Part shown: piece by piece, positions 8,673 through 15,661 of the stretch
How the letters are laid out: every line of letters begins with the position of its first letter
Numbering within the stretch: the first letter of the stretch is position 1
Assembly (NCBI GenBank): GCA_009785885.1
Contig: WQUE01000183.1
Span: 1 to 23,450 of the forward strand
DNA: 23,450 nucleotides
DNA from: Actinomycetes bacterium
GTDB lineage: Bacteria > Actinomycetota > Actinomycetes > Propionibacteriales > Propionibacteriaceae
Direction: 5' to 3'
Notes under the pieces: model-generated
The model's database searches: none
Seen by the model: only the letters and a program-made list of their open reading frames with translations
What the model was told of the DNA's origin: nothing
Translations under genes and position numbers: made by a program

Positions 8673-8688
8673 CCGGTCTGGCGACCGG
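8673..8688 (-). terminator. Possible weak leuA terminator hairpin
   Basis: A 6-bp stem with a 4-base loop (CCGGTC TGGC GACCGG on the plus strand) starts 35 bases past the leuA stop and sits before the acyltransferase-like gene. There is no T-run, so it may only partly terminate or be incidental in GC-rich DNA. Confidence 0.25.
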
Positions 8689-8723
8689 GTGCCACCGCCG
8701 GGCTGGGGGGATGCGACCGTGGG

Positions 8724-10475
8724 CTAGCCGGCCGCGCGGTCGACGGCGGACAGGACGGCCTTGAGGGACGCGTTGGTGATGTCCGGGTCGATCCCGACGC
8801 CCCACCACACCCCGTCGGCCCCGTCCGGGCCGACCTCGCACTCGACGTAGGCCGCGGCGAGGGCGTCCCCGCCGCTGGACAGCGCGTGCTCCGCGTAGTC
8901 CAGCACCGTCACGATCACCCCGACGCCGCGCAGCGCATCGACGAACGCCGACACCGGCCCGTTGCCCTCACCGGTGATCACCTTCTCGGCGCCACCGGTG
9001 CGCAGCGTCGCCTCGAGCGAGGTCGTCCCGTCGTGCGTGCTCGCCGACCGGCGCACCAGCACGAACGGCGCCTCCCGCTCCAGGTACTCGGCTTGGAACA
9101 GCTGCCACAGGGCGTCCGAGCCGATCTCCGTGCCCGCCGCATCCGCCTGGATCTGCACGTGGCGGCTGAAATCCATCTGCAGCCGGCGTGGCAGGTCGAG
9201 GGCGTGGTCGCTCTTCATCAGGTACGCCATGCCGCCCTTGCCGGACTGGGAGTTGACGCGGATCACGGCCTGGTACGTCCGTCCCACATCGTGCGGGTCG
9301 AGCGGCAGGTACGGCGCCTCCCAGTCGATCTCGTGGATCGTCTGCCCGGCCGCCGCGGCGCGCGCCTCCAAGTCCTCCAGACCCTTCTTGATCGCGTCCT
9401 GGTGCGAGCCGGAGAACGCCGTGTACACGAGGTCGCCCGAGTACGGCTGGCGCGCCGGCACCGGCAGCGACGTGCAGTACTCCACCGTGCGGCGGATCTC
9501 GTCGATGTCGGAGAAATCGATCATCGGGTCGAAGCCCTGCGTGTACAGGTTCAGGCCGAGCGTCACCAGGTCGACGTTGCCCGTCCGCTCCCCGTGGCCG
9601 AACAGGCAGCCCTCGACGCGCTGGGCGCCGGCCATCTGGCCGAACTCGGCCGCGGCGATCGCGCAACCCCGGTCGTTGTGCGGATGGACGGACACGCACA
9701 CGTACTCCCGGCGGGAGATGTGGCGGCAGAAGTACTCGACCATGTCGGCGTACACGTTCGGCGACGCCGCCTCGACCGTCGCCGGCAGGTTCAGGATGAT
9801 CTCGCGACTCGCGTCGGGCTGCCACACGTCCATCACGCCCTCGCACACCTCCAGGGAGTACGCCACGGGCGTCTGGGAGAAGATCTCGGGGGAGTACTCG
9901 TAGCCGAACTGGCAGTCGGGCAGGTATTTCTCGGCCGCGTCGATCACCCAGCGGGTGCCCTGCTTGGCCAGCTCGACGGTCTCGTCCGCCGACAGCTTGA
10001 ACACGACGCGGCGGAACAGCTCGGCGACGGCGTTGTACATGTGGATCGTGGCCTTCGGCGCGCCGACGAGCGACTGGGCGGTGCGCTCGATCAGGTCCTG
10101 CCGGGCCTGCGTCAGGACGGACACGGTGACGTCGTCCGGGATCGCGTCGGACTCGATGAGGGACCGGACGAAGTCGAAGTCGGTCTGCGACGCCGACGGG
10201 AAGCCGATCTCGATCTCCTTGTAGCCCATCCCGACGAGCAGGTCGAACATCTTGCGCTTCCGGGACGGGCTCATCGGCTCGGGCAGCGCCTGGTTGCCGT
10301 CGCGCAGGTCCGTCGAGAGCCAGCGCGGGGCACTGGTGATGCGCTGGTTGGGCCACGATCGGTGGGGCAGATCGACGAGCGGGAACGGGTGGTACCGGTT
10401 GATCGGCATCGGGGACGGCGTGGGCACGGGCTTGGGTTGCGGTTTGGTCGTCGGGGCTGGATATGGGCTGGTCAT
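8724..10475 (-). CDS. leuA: 2-isopropylmalate synthase
   Basis: 583 residues. This enzyme condenses acetyl-CoA with 2-oxoisovalerate to give 2-isopropylmalate, the committed step of leucine synthesis in the cytosol, and is usually inhibited by leucine. Seen: the HMGL-like TIM barrel with STDLRDGNQAL (54-64), the metal-binding HPHND (264-268) and GERTGNVDL (295-303), followed by the C-terminal LeuA regulatory/dimer domain with EGNGPVSAFVDAL. Length and the Pro-rich N-terminus before MPINRYHPF are typical of actinobacterial LeuA. The ATG at 10475 is chosen because AAGGGA lies about 10 bases upstream; Met23 is a less likely alternative. It is transcribed away from glyA. A leader peptide and alternative RNA structures precede it, so leucine-responsive attenuation is expected. 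No other leu genes are in the window. Confidence 0.97.
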   Translation of the reverse strand: MTSPYPAPTTKPQPKPVPTPSPMPINRYHPFPLVDLPHRSWPNQRITSAPRWLSTDLRDGNQALPEPMSPSRKRKMFDLLVGMGYKEIEIGFPSASQTDFDFVRSLIESDAIPDDVTVSVLTQARQDLIERTAQSLVGAPKATIHMYNAVAELFRRVVFKLSADETVELAKQGTRWVIDAAEKYLPDCQFGYEYSPEIFSQTPVAYSLEVCEGVMDVWQPDASREIILNLPATVEAASPNVYADMVEYFCRHISRREYVCVSVHPHNDRGCAIAAAEFGQMAGAQRVEGCLFGHGERTGNVDLVTLGLNLYTQGFDPMIDFSDIDEIRRTVEYCTSLPVPARQPYSGDLVYTAFSGSHQDAIKKGLEDLEARAAAAGQTIHEIDWEAPYLPLDPHDVGRTYQAVIRVNSQSGKGGMAYLMKSDHALDLPRRLQMDFSRHVQIQADAAGTEIGSDALWQLFQAEYLEREAPFVLVRRSASTHDGTTSLEATLRTGGAEKVITGEGNGPVSAFVDALRGVGVIVTVLDYAEHALSSGGDALAAAYVECEVGPDGADGVWWGVGIDPDITNASLKAVLSAVDRAAG

Positions 10476-10569
10476 GGCGAGAATCCCTTCGCTGGAGATG
10501 GAGTGCGCGTCACGCGCGAGAACCTCCGCAGCGGGGACGTGACGCTTCTAGAGCGAAGCCCCGCTGCGG
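10476..10569 (-). promoter_or_regulatory. leuA leader RNA: H-type pseudoknot and ribosome-site hairpin (leucine attenuator)
   Basis: Stem 1 is a perfect 11-bp pairing of 10559-10569 with 10526-10536. Stem 2 is a perfect 8-bp pairing of 10538-10545, which lies in the loop of stem 1, with 10507-10514, downstream of stem 1. One base separates the stems, giving H-type pseudoknot geometry. A competing 5-bp hairpin joins 10544-10548 to 10555-10559. The leuA ribosome site (10485-10490) lies about 16 bases after stem 2, inside the loop of a weak GCGA/TCGC hairpin. There is no U-tract, so control of translation is more likely than termination. Inferred: a ribosome stalled at the triple-Leu codons (10575-10583) covers one arm of stem 1 and prevents the fold, allowing leuA expression. 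Confidence 0.8.
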
Positions 10570-10613
10570 CGACCAAGCAACAGCTCCGGGAGCCGGAGCG
10601 ACCTGCGCTGCAT
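10548..10613 (-). CDS. leuL: leuA leader peptide (21 residues, Leu-rich)
   Basis: ATG at 10613 to TAG at 10548, 21 codons. Six are Leu, including LRLPELLL with three consecutive Leu codons (CTG, TTG, CTT at 10583-10575). The ATG begins only 8 bases after a consensus -10 box, so the mRNA is probably leaderless and the peptide starts at or next to its 5' end. The stop codon lies inside the loop of the downstream pseudoknot stem. A 7-bp hairpin (10583-10589 with 10593-10599) overlaps the Leu codons. Known: Leu-rich leader peptides before leuA act as leucine-supply sensors in actinobacteria and enterobacteria. The peptide is too short for routine gene finders. Confidence 0.88.
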   Translation of the reverse strand: MQRRSLRLPELLLGRRSGASL

Positions 10614-10621
10614 GACAGCAG

Positions 10622-10627
10622 ATTATA
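10622..10627 (-). promoter_or_regulatory. Promoter -10 box of the leuA leader
   Basis: TATAAT on the minus strand, identical to the consensus, in a region otherwise near 70% GC. Eight bases separate it from the leader-peptide ATG, which places the transcription start at or beside the A of the ATG. No clear TTGACA-like -35 is visible 16 to 19 bases upstream. Confidence 0.8.
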
Positions 10628-10879
10628 CGCCCGTTGCCGGAGCCGGTGGCGACGCGGTCGGACTCGCCGGCCGCCTCGTGTTGTACCGCCTCGCCGGGCT
10701 GTCCTGACGCCGGCGGTCGCCGATGGCTCCCCCGTCCACGACGGACGGCGCGCCCCGTGGACGACGAAGCTGGGCCCTGCCACCGTCCCCGCAGGGCGCG
10801 CGGTGGCCGATGCCCACCCCCAGCGTCCACCCACCGGATCGACCCGAGGGGGGGAGAACCCCGCGCCTAGGATGACCGC
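10628..10879. other. Divergent leuA/glyA intergenic region
   Basis: About 250 bases between the leuA promoter and glyA. I looked for a glycine, ZTP, SAM or tetrahydrofolate riboswitch core and for tRNA and found none. Just before glyA, TAGGAT at 10868-10873 could be read as AGGA of a ribosome site (7 bases from the ATG) or as a TAnnnT -10 box for a leaderless transcript. Confidence 0.5.
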
Positions 10880-12325
10880 ATGCCCGAGAACCCTGCCGCC
10901 ATCGCCAGCACCGCCTACCAGGCCATACTCCGCCTGATCGAGCCCATCGAACCGGCCGTCGCGGGCGCGATCCGGGGCGAACTGGACGATCAGCGGGAGT
11001 CCCTGAAGCTCATCGCGAGCGAGAACTACGCCTCGCCGGCCACGTTGCTCACGATGGGAACCTGGCTGTCGGACAAGTACGCCGAGGGCACAAGCGGGCA
11101 CCGCTACTACGCCGGCTGCCGCAACATCGACACCGTCGAGGACGCCGCTGCCGAGCACGCCCGGGCGCTGTTCGGGGCCGAGCACGCGTACGTGCAGCCG
11201 CACAGCGGTATCGACGCGAACCTCGTCGCGTATTGGGCGATCCTGTCGCAGCGCATCGAGCAGCCGAGCCTGGCCGAGTGGGGTGCGAAGTCCCTGGACG
11301 AGTTGGACGCCTGGCACTGGAGCTACCTGCGCAACCTGCTCGGCAACCAGCGCGTGATGGGCATGAGCCTGGACGCGGGCGGCCACCTCACCCACGGCTT
11401 CCGGACGAACATCTCGGGCAAGATGTTCATCCAGAAGAGCTACGGCACGAATCCGAAGACCGGTCTCATCGACTACGCCCGCCTGCGCCGCGCCGCGCGC
11501 ACGTTCAAGCCGCTGATCATCGTCGCCGGCTACTCGTCGTATCCGCGCCGGATCAACTTCGCCGACATGCGCGACATCGCCGACGAGGTCGGCGCCGTGC
11601 TGCTGGCCGACATGAGCCACTTCGCCGGCCTGGTCGCCGGCAAGGTCTTCACGGGGGACGAGAACCCGATCCCGTACAGCCAGGTCGTGACGACGACGAC
11701 GCACAAGAGCCTGCGCGGCCCGCGCGGCGGCATGGTGTTGTGCACGCGCGAGTTCGCCGAGACCGTCGACCGGGGCTGCCCCATGGTGCTCGGCGGGCCG
11801 CTGGGGCACGTCATCGCCGCGAAGGCCGTCGCCCTGGCCGAGGCCCGCACACCCGAGTTCTCCCGCTACGCCCGGCAGGTCGCCTCGAACGCGAAGGCCC
11901 TTGCGGAGGGGCTGCTGAAGCGCGGGGTCACGCTCGTCACCGGCGGCACCGACAACCACCTGTGCGTGCTCGACGTGGCCGAGTCGTTCGGCCTGACGGG
12001 ACGCCAGGCCGAGGCGGCGCTGCTCGACGCCGGCATCGTCACCAACCGCAACTCCGTGCCCCGTGACCCCAACGGCGCCTGGTACACCTCCGGCATCCGC
12101 ATCGGCACGCCGGCCCTCACCACCCGTGGCCTGACCGAGCCCGACTTCGACATCGTCGCCGCGCTCATGGTCGAGGCACTCAAGGCGACCTCCCCCGCCG
12201 GCACCCCCGCCGGCACGCCCAGCAAGGCGAAGTACGTGCTGGACGACGCCGTCGCCGCCCGCGTCCGCGCCCAGTCCGCCGAACTGCTGTCGGGCCACCC
12301 GCTGTATCCGGGCCTGACGCTGTAG
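10880..12325 (+). CDS. glyA: Serine hydroxymethyltransferase, long form
   Basis: 481 residues. This PLP enzyme interconverts serine plus tetrahydrofolate with glycine plus 5,10-methylene-tetrahydrofolate, feeding purine, thymidylate and methionine synthesis. Seen: LKLIASENYASP (42-53), EGTSGHRYYAGC (69-80), the PLP-contacting ADMSHFAG (243-250), and the Schiff-base lysine K276 in VVTTTTHKSLRGPRGG. Residues about 118-175 form an insertion (LSQRIEQPS to GGHLTHGF) that the usual 410-430 residue bacterial enzyme lacks, and the C-terminus is also extended. This matches the 480-residue SHMT subfamily of some actinobacteria. The start is supported by AGGA 7 bases upstream. The stop TAG lies within a palindrome shared with the convergent vapC remnant. 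Confidence 0.96.
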   Translation: MPENPAAIASTAYQAILRLIEPIEPAVAGAIRGELDDQRESLKLIASENYASPATLLTMGTWLSDKYAEGTSGHRYYAGCRNIDTVEDAAAEHARALFGAEHAYVQPHSGIDANLVAYWAILSQRIEQPSLAEWGAKSLDELDAWHWSYLRNLLGNQRVMGMSLDAGGHLTHGFRTNISGKMFIQKSYGTNPKTGLIDYARLRRAARTFKPLIIVAGYSSYPRRINFADMRDIADEVGAVLLADMSHFAGLVAGKVFTGDENPIPYSQVVTTTTHKSLRGPRGGMVLCTREFAETVDRGCPMVLGGPLGHVIAAKAVALAEARTPEFSRYARQVASNAKALAEGLLKRGVTLVTGGTDNHLCVLDVAESFGLTGRQAEAALLDAGIVTNRNSVPRDPNGAWYTSGIRIGTPALTTRGLTEPDFDIVAALMVEALKATSPAGTPAGTPSKAKYVLDDAVAARVRAQSAELLSGHPLYPGLTL

Positions 12326-12336
12326 GCGCCTACAGC
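12319..12336. terminator. 18-bp perfect palindrome at the convergent ends of glyA and the vapC remnant
   Basis: GCTGTAGGCGCCTACAGC is its own reverse complement and contains both TAG stops (glyA 12323-12325, vapC remnant 12330-12332). As RNA it would give a 7-bp stem with a GCGC loop from either strand. It may act as a weak bidirectional terminator, though no T-run follows on either side. Confidence 0.4.
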
Positions 12337-12464
12337 ACGACGAGATCCTCAACCGCCCCGGGCACCCCGGCCACGCCGATCCGCCGGTCGAGGGTGACGA
12401 ACCGTCCGCCATGGCGGACGGCCAGGGCCAGCAGGTACAGGTCGGTGCCCTGCTCGGACGTCAG
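12330..12464 (-). pseudogene. vapC: vapC toxin remnant (C-terminal PIN-domain end only)
   Basis: The last 44 or so codons of a PIN-domain toxin remain: GTDLYLLALAVRHGG, FVTLDRRI and a terminal LVVL, ending TAG at 12330. Known: VapC toxins are about 130-residue Mg-dependent RNases whose late acidic residues lie in a TDxYLLALA motif and a following TLDR motif. Both survive here, but the N-terminal two thirds, with the first catalytic Asp, is missing. Upstream the same frame runs into the vapB remnant out of frame and loses all similarity, so it is not a functional toxin. A deletion fusing vapB to vapC is the simplest explanation. Confidence 0.75.
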
Positions 12465-12595
12465 GGACCGGGGGTCCAGGTCATGGCCTGCCGGAACCGG
12501 TCGGACAGGACCTTCCCCGCCGTGCTTCCCTCCGCGCGGGCGATCTCCTTGGCGGCGTTCAGCACGTCGTCGTCGATGGTCGGCGTGGTCCTCAT
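12461..12595 (-). pseudogene. vapB: vapB antitoxin remnant (N-terminal DNA-binding part)
   Basis: ATG at 12595 to TGA at 12461, 44 codons. The first 37 or so match VapB-type ribbon-helix-helix antitoxins: MRTTPTIDDDVLNAAKEIAR, then AEGSTAGKVLSDRFRQA. Full-length VapB is about 70-90 residues; here the toxin-binding C-terminus is replaced by a short out-of-frame tail (MTWTPGP) that runs into the vapC remnant. The reading frame differs from that of the vapC remnant, so the junction both deleted sequence and shifted frame. The N-terminal DNA-binding part might still fold, which leaves open a residual DNA-binding role. Confidence 0.72.
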
Positions 12596-12607
12596 GCATC
12601 AAACGTA

Positions 12608-12622
12608 GTGCATCAGATGCAC
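12608..12622. promoter_or_regulatory. Probable vapBC operator palindrome
   Basis: GTGCATCAGATGCAC is a 7-bp inverted repeat around one central base, 12 bases upstream of the vapB remnant ATG. A further GATGCA copy lies immediately before that ATG. Known: VapB ribbon-helix-helix dimers bind such short palindromes to autoregulate. The operator looks intact although the operon is broken. Confidence 0.5.
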
Positions 12623-12717
12623 CCCCGGCCCGCAGCGAGACGGCAGTCCCCGCCCGTCACCCCGCGCCCGCGCACGCGCCCCGCGGCGGAACGCCGGAAC
12701 CGTCCCCGCGTTCCCCC

Positions 12718-14472
12718 CTACCCGCGCCCGTACAGGCGTCCCTGCACGGCGACGAGGAACGCGTCGAACGCGACGGGCAGCTCGGAGATGCTCCAGTCGG
12801 ACGGCGCGCGGTACCACGTGAGGTCGTCCGGGTCGGGCACGTCCGGGTCGTCGTCGGCGGCCGCCAGGGCGTTGAGCCAGCGGTCCCGCCCGCCGAGCAC
12901 GACGGTGTACGGCAGCACGGCCGAGATCTCGTCGTACGCCTGCGCCTTGGGGATCTGGTCGGTCGGCTGGCTCGCGAGCGCCATGGACAGCACGTGCAGG
13001 CCCTTCACGAGGGCGATGCCGGCGCGGGTCCGCCGGGGCATCGTCTGGCCGATCGCGAACAGGCCGCCGGCGAGCGCCACGAGCGCCAGCCCGAGCAGCC
13101 CGAACCGGGTGACGATGGCCAGCACGACGAGCACGACGACGGCCGCGGCGAGCACCACCGCCCCCATCACGTGCCAGCGGCCGCGCACCTGATCGGGGCG
13201 GCGGGCATACCAGCCCTTGTCGACGACCTCCGTGTACAGCTGGTCCTGCACGACCGGGATCGCCTTCGCCACCGGCTCGCCGAGCGCGCTGACCTTCACC
13301 GGTTCGCCCCCGTCGGGAGCGACGACGTCGAGCAGCGTCGCCTCGAACGGCGCGAGGGCGTCACGCCCGGGCAGGCGGTTGAATGACCAGTCGGCGCCCG
13401 CGTGCGCCCCCGACGGCGGCAACTCGACGATCTGCAGGTGGCCGCGCATGGCGAGGTCGAGCAGCGTCGCGGCGATGTCGACGGGATCCACGCGCTCGTC
13501 CATGACCGTGCCGATGTGTCCGGGCCGGATGGCGTGCAGCACCTCGAAGTGCATCTGGCCGGGGCCGATGGGGACGAAGCGCGCCACCTCGGCGGGGGCG
13601 ACGTCCGTGGTCTCCACGTCGCGCCCGAGCCGGCGCCAGATCAACCACAGGGCCAGCGCCCCGAGGACCAGTGCGCCCAGGGCGACCGCGAGCGGCGCCG
13701 GCGCGGCCGAGAAGGCGCGCCCGAGGGTCCACTGGTCGACGAGGTCCTGGTCGACCGCGACGGCCGCGCCGGGCACCGTGATGCTCAACACCACGAGACC
13801 GCCGGCCGGCAGCGCGGCGTGGGAGAACGTCGGCTGGGGCGAGTCGTGCGTCCCCGCCGCCCACATCTGGCACGGCTGCAGCCCGCTGGCCGCGCCCGCC
13901 TGGCAGTCGATGCCCAGCACGGGGACCGGCGCGTCGACCTGGCCGGACACGGCGTCCACGGGCACGCTGAGCCCCTGCAGCACCGGCCAACTGATCGCCG
14001 TGACACCCGTGCCCGACTGCGTCACCCCGCCGTCCGTGGCGGCACCCCTGACCGTGTAGCCGATCTCGACCGTCGTGCCCGTCACCTTCGAGGTGTCCAC
14101 CGCGATGACCTGGTAGTCGCCGTCACGGCTGAGGACGGGGGCGAGGTCGGCTCCGTCGGCCGAGGCCCTGACGTCCGACAGCGTGTAGCGGTAGTAGCGG
14201 TAGTCGAGGGCCTGTTTCGTGGTGTCGATCCGCTGCTCGAGACGGGCCGGTACGGCGCCCGCGGCGAACGTGATCGTCTCCGTCAGGGTGAGCGAGCCGT
14301 CGGCGGCGACCGCCCCGGCGATGGCGGCGCTCTGGGCGGACGGTTCGTCGGCGCGCGCCGGTCCGGACGCCGCCAGCGCCCCGACCGCGGCCAGCGCAAG
14401 ACCCGCCGCCAGCACCGTTCCGCGTCGATTCCGGGATGATCGCACGGCTCCCGCCCTCCTCACGTCGGCCAT
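12718..14472 (-). CDS. DUF2207-type predicted membrane protein
   Basis: 584 residues from ATG at 14472. A longer start at 14538 was rejected because it places extra residues before the signal peptide and runs into the promoter region of the divergent gene. Residues about 18-41 are a signal peptide ending ARA. Next comes an extracytoplasmic beta-rich domain of about 200 residues typical of DUF2207 (TETITF, YRYYRYTLSDV, VEIGYTVRG) with a Cys pair (IDCQAG, LQPCQM). A membrane helix follows (PLAVALGALVLGALALWLIW, then RRLGRD), a cytoplasmic segment, two close helices (VVLAAAVVVLVVLAIV and GLLGLALVALAGGLFAIG), and a soluble C-terminal tail with WYRAPSDW. Function is unknown for the family. A TAGGTT box about 20 bases upstream is a possible -10. 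It is divergent from the zinc metallopeptidase gene. Confidence 0.85.
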   Translation of the reverse strand: MADVRRAGAVRSSRNRRGTVLAAGLALAAVGALAASGPARADEPSAQSAAIAGAVAADGSLTLTETITFAAGAVPARLEQRIDTTKQALDYRYYRYTLSDVRASADGADLAPVLSRDGDYQVIAVDTSKVTGTTVEIGYTVRGAATDGGVTQSGTGVTAISWPVLQGLSVPVDAVSGQVDAPVPVLGIDCQAGAASGLQPCQMWAAGTHDSPQPTFSHAALPAGGLVVLSITVPGAAVAVDQDLVDQWTLGRAFSAAPAPLAVALGALVLGALALWLIWRRLGRDVETTDVAPAEVARFVPIGPGQMHFEVLHAIRPGHIGTVMDERVDPVDIAATLLDLAMRGHLQIVELPPSGAHAGADWSFNRLPGRDALAPFEATLLDVVAPDGGEPVKVSALGEPVAKAIPVVQDQLYTEVVDKGWYARRPDQVRGRWHVMGAVVLAAAVVVLVVLAIVTRFGLLGLALVALAGGLFAIGQTMPRRTRAGIALVKGLHVLSMALASQPTDQIPKAQAYDEISAVLPYTVVLGGRDRWLNALAAADDDPDVPDPDDLTWYRAPSDWSISELPVAFDAFLVAVQGRLYGRG

Positions 14473-14542
14473 TCGCGGCCGGTTTCCCCACAACCTACCG
14501 CACGCGAGCCTGCGAAGGAACCAGAATCCGGGGCCCATCGTC

Positions 14543-14548
14543 TACGCT
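14543..14548 (+). promoter_or_regulatory. Possible -10 box for the metallopeptidase gene (leaderless)
   Basis: TACGCT fits TAnnnT and lies 7 bases before the GTG start at 14556. No Shine-Dalgarno sequence is seen before that GTG, so a leaderless mRNA starting at the GTG is plausible. Confidence 0.5.
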
Positions 14549-14555
14549 TGGCACG

Positions 14556-15659
14556 GTGAGCCCGTACTATCCGTCATCGCGGCCGCCCGCCTGGGGTGTG
14601 GCGGTTCCGCCCGGTGTGGCCCCGACACGCCGCCCGTCGGGCCCGCCCCCCATCGTGAAGCTCCTGGTCGCCCTGGTCATCGTCCCGATCGGGATCCTGG
14701 TGCTGTTCGCCGTGCTGAATGCGCTCATGGGCCCGACAGACCAGGTGCCGACGGTCGACACGCGGCCCGTCACGACGAGCACGACCACGGCCTCGCCGCC
14801 CGCGACACCTCCCCCCGCCGTCCCCCCGGCGGGGCCGGGCGGCTACGTCAACGACGACTACACGGTGCCCGCGCCCGACCCGAACCCACCCGACCTGCCC
14901 ATGCCCTCGACCTGGGATGACATCGACACGTACCTGAACTCGAACCCGCTGTACGCCCAGACGGTGCCCGTGCCCGTCCGCTGCGACATCGACCAGCTCG
15001 ACCTGACGAAGGCCAGCAAGTCCCAGCTGAAGTCGCACTTCGACGCGCTGACCGCGTGCCTCATGCGGGTGTGGGGCCCGACCCTGGCCGGCGCCGGGTT
15101 CCAGGCCGTGCGCCCGACCGTGACGATCTACGCCGGCACCATCCAGACGGCGTGCGGCAAGATGGAGGACCAGAACGCGCTGTACTGCGCCGGCGACCAG
15201 CAGGTCTACTACGCGAGCAACCTGCCGGACATCATCCCGGCCAAGCTGCGCGGGGCCCGGTTCGTCGTCGACTCGGTCGTGGCCCACGAGTTCGGCCACG
15301 CCATCCAGGCGCGCACCGGGATCCTCCTGTCGGAGTCGTACGTCCAGCAGGACGACTCCCAGTCGGGCAACGACGCCGCCGCGAACGATGTGTCCCGGCG
15401 CACCGAGATGCAGGCGGATTGCCTGGCCGGGGCGTTCCTGCAGGCCGTCGCCCAGTCGACCGGGCTCAGCGCGAGCGACGAGAAGGCCGTCGGGTCGCTG
15501 TTCTACTCCATCGGCGATGACGTCCTGACCGGCGATCACACGATCGACGGCGATCACGGTTGGGGCGCGAACCGCCAGTCGTGGGTCCAGGCGGGACTCA
15601 CCACCGCGACGGTCGGGACGTGCAACACGTACACCGTCCCCGCCCAGAACGTGCGCTAG
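14556..15659 (+). CDS. Membrane-anchored neutral zinc metallopeptidase (YpfJ/PF04228-like)
   Basis: 367 residues from GTG at 14556. An earlier in-frame ATG at 14436 overlaps the divergent gene's coding start and gives an Arg-rich extension, so it was rejected. Seen: a Pro-rich cytoplasmic start, one membrane helix (about 33-58, KLLVALVIVPIGILVLFAVL), a Thr/Pro-rich linker (66-120), then the peptidase domain. This has the zinc motif HEFGH (244-248), third ligand Glu284 in RRTEMQADCLAG, and upstream YCAGDQQVYY. Cys residues 143, 168, 200 and 211 could form disulfides outside the cell. Known: these peptidases share the HExxH fold, but substrates are not established. Its stop lies 2 bases from that of convergent mutY. 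Confidence 0.9.
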   Translation: MSPYYPSSRPPAWGVAVPPGVAPTRRPSGPPPIVKLLVALVIVPIGILVLFAVLNALMGPTDQVPTVDTRPVTTSTTTASPPATPPPAVPPAGPGGYVNDDYTVPAPDPNPPDLPMPSTWDDIDTYLNSNPLYAQTVPVPVRCDIDQLDLTKASKSQLKSHFDALTACLMRVWGPTLAGAGFQAVRPTVTIYAGTIQTACGKMEDQNALYCAGDQQVYYASNLPDIIPAKLRGARFVVDSVVAHEFGHAIQARTGILLSESYVQQDDSQSGNDAAANDVSRRTEMQADCLAGAFLQAVAQSTGLSASDEKAVGSLFYSIGDDVLTGDHTIDGDHGWGANRQSWVQAGLTTATVGTCNTYTVPAQNVR

Positions 15660-15661
15660 GT

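Noticed and set aside
10628..10879. Possible glycine, ZTP or tetrahydrofolate riboswitch before glyA
   Set aside because: No conserved core sequence or convincing structure was recognised; only short GC-rich stems expected by chance.
12394..13386. Plus-strand 330-codon open frame across the vap remnant and the DUF2207 gene
   Set aside because: It spans two minus-strand loci, has no domain, and its composition is that of a shadow frame.
14472..14538. Longer N-terminus of the DUF2207 protein (ATG at 14538)
   Set aside because: The extension precedes a good signal peptide and runs through the likely promoter region of both divergent genes. The ATG at 14472 is preferred.
14436..14555. Longer N-terminus of the zinc metallopeptidase (ATG at 14436)
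   Set aside because: It would overlap the DUF2207 coding start and adds a non-homologous Arg-rich segment. The GTG at 14556 with an adjacent -10 box fits better.
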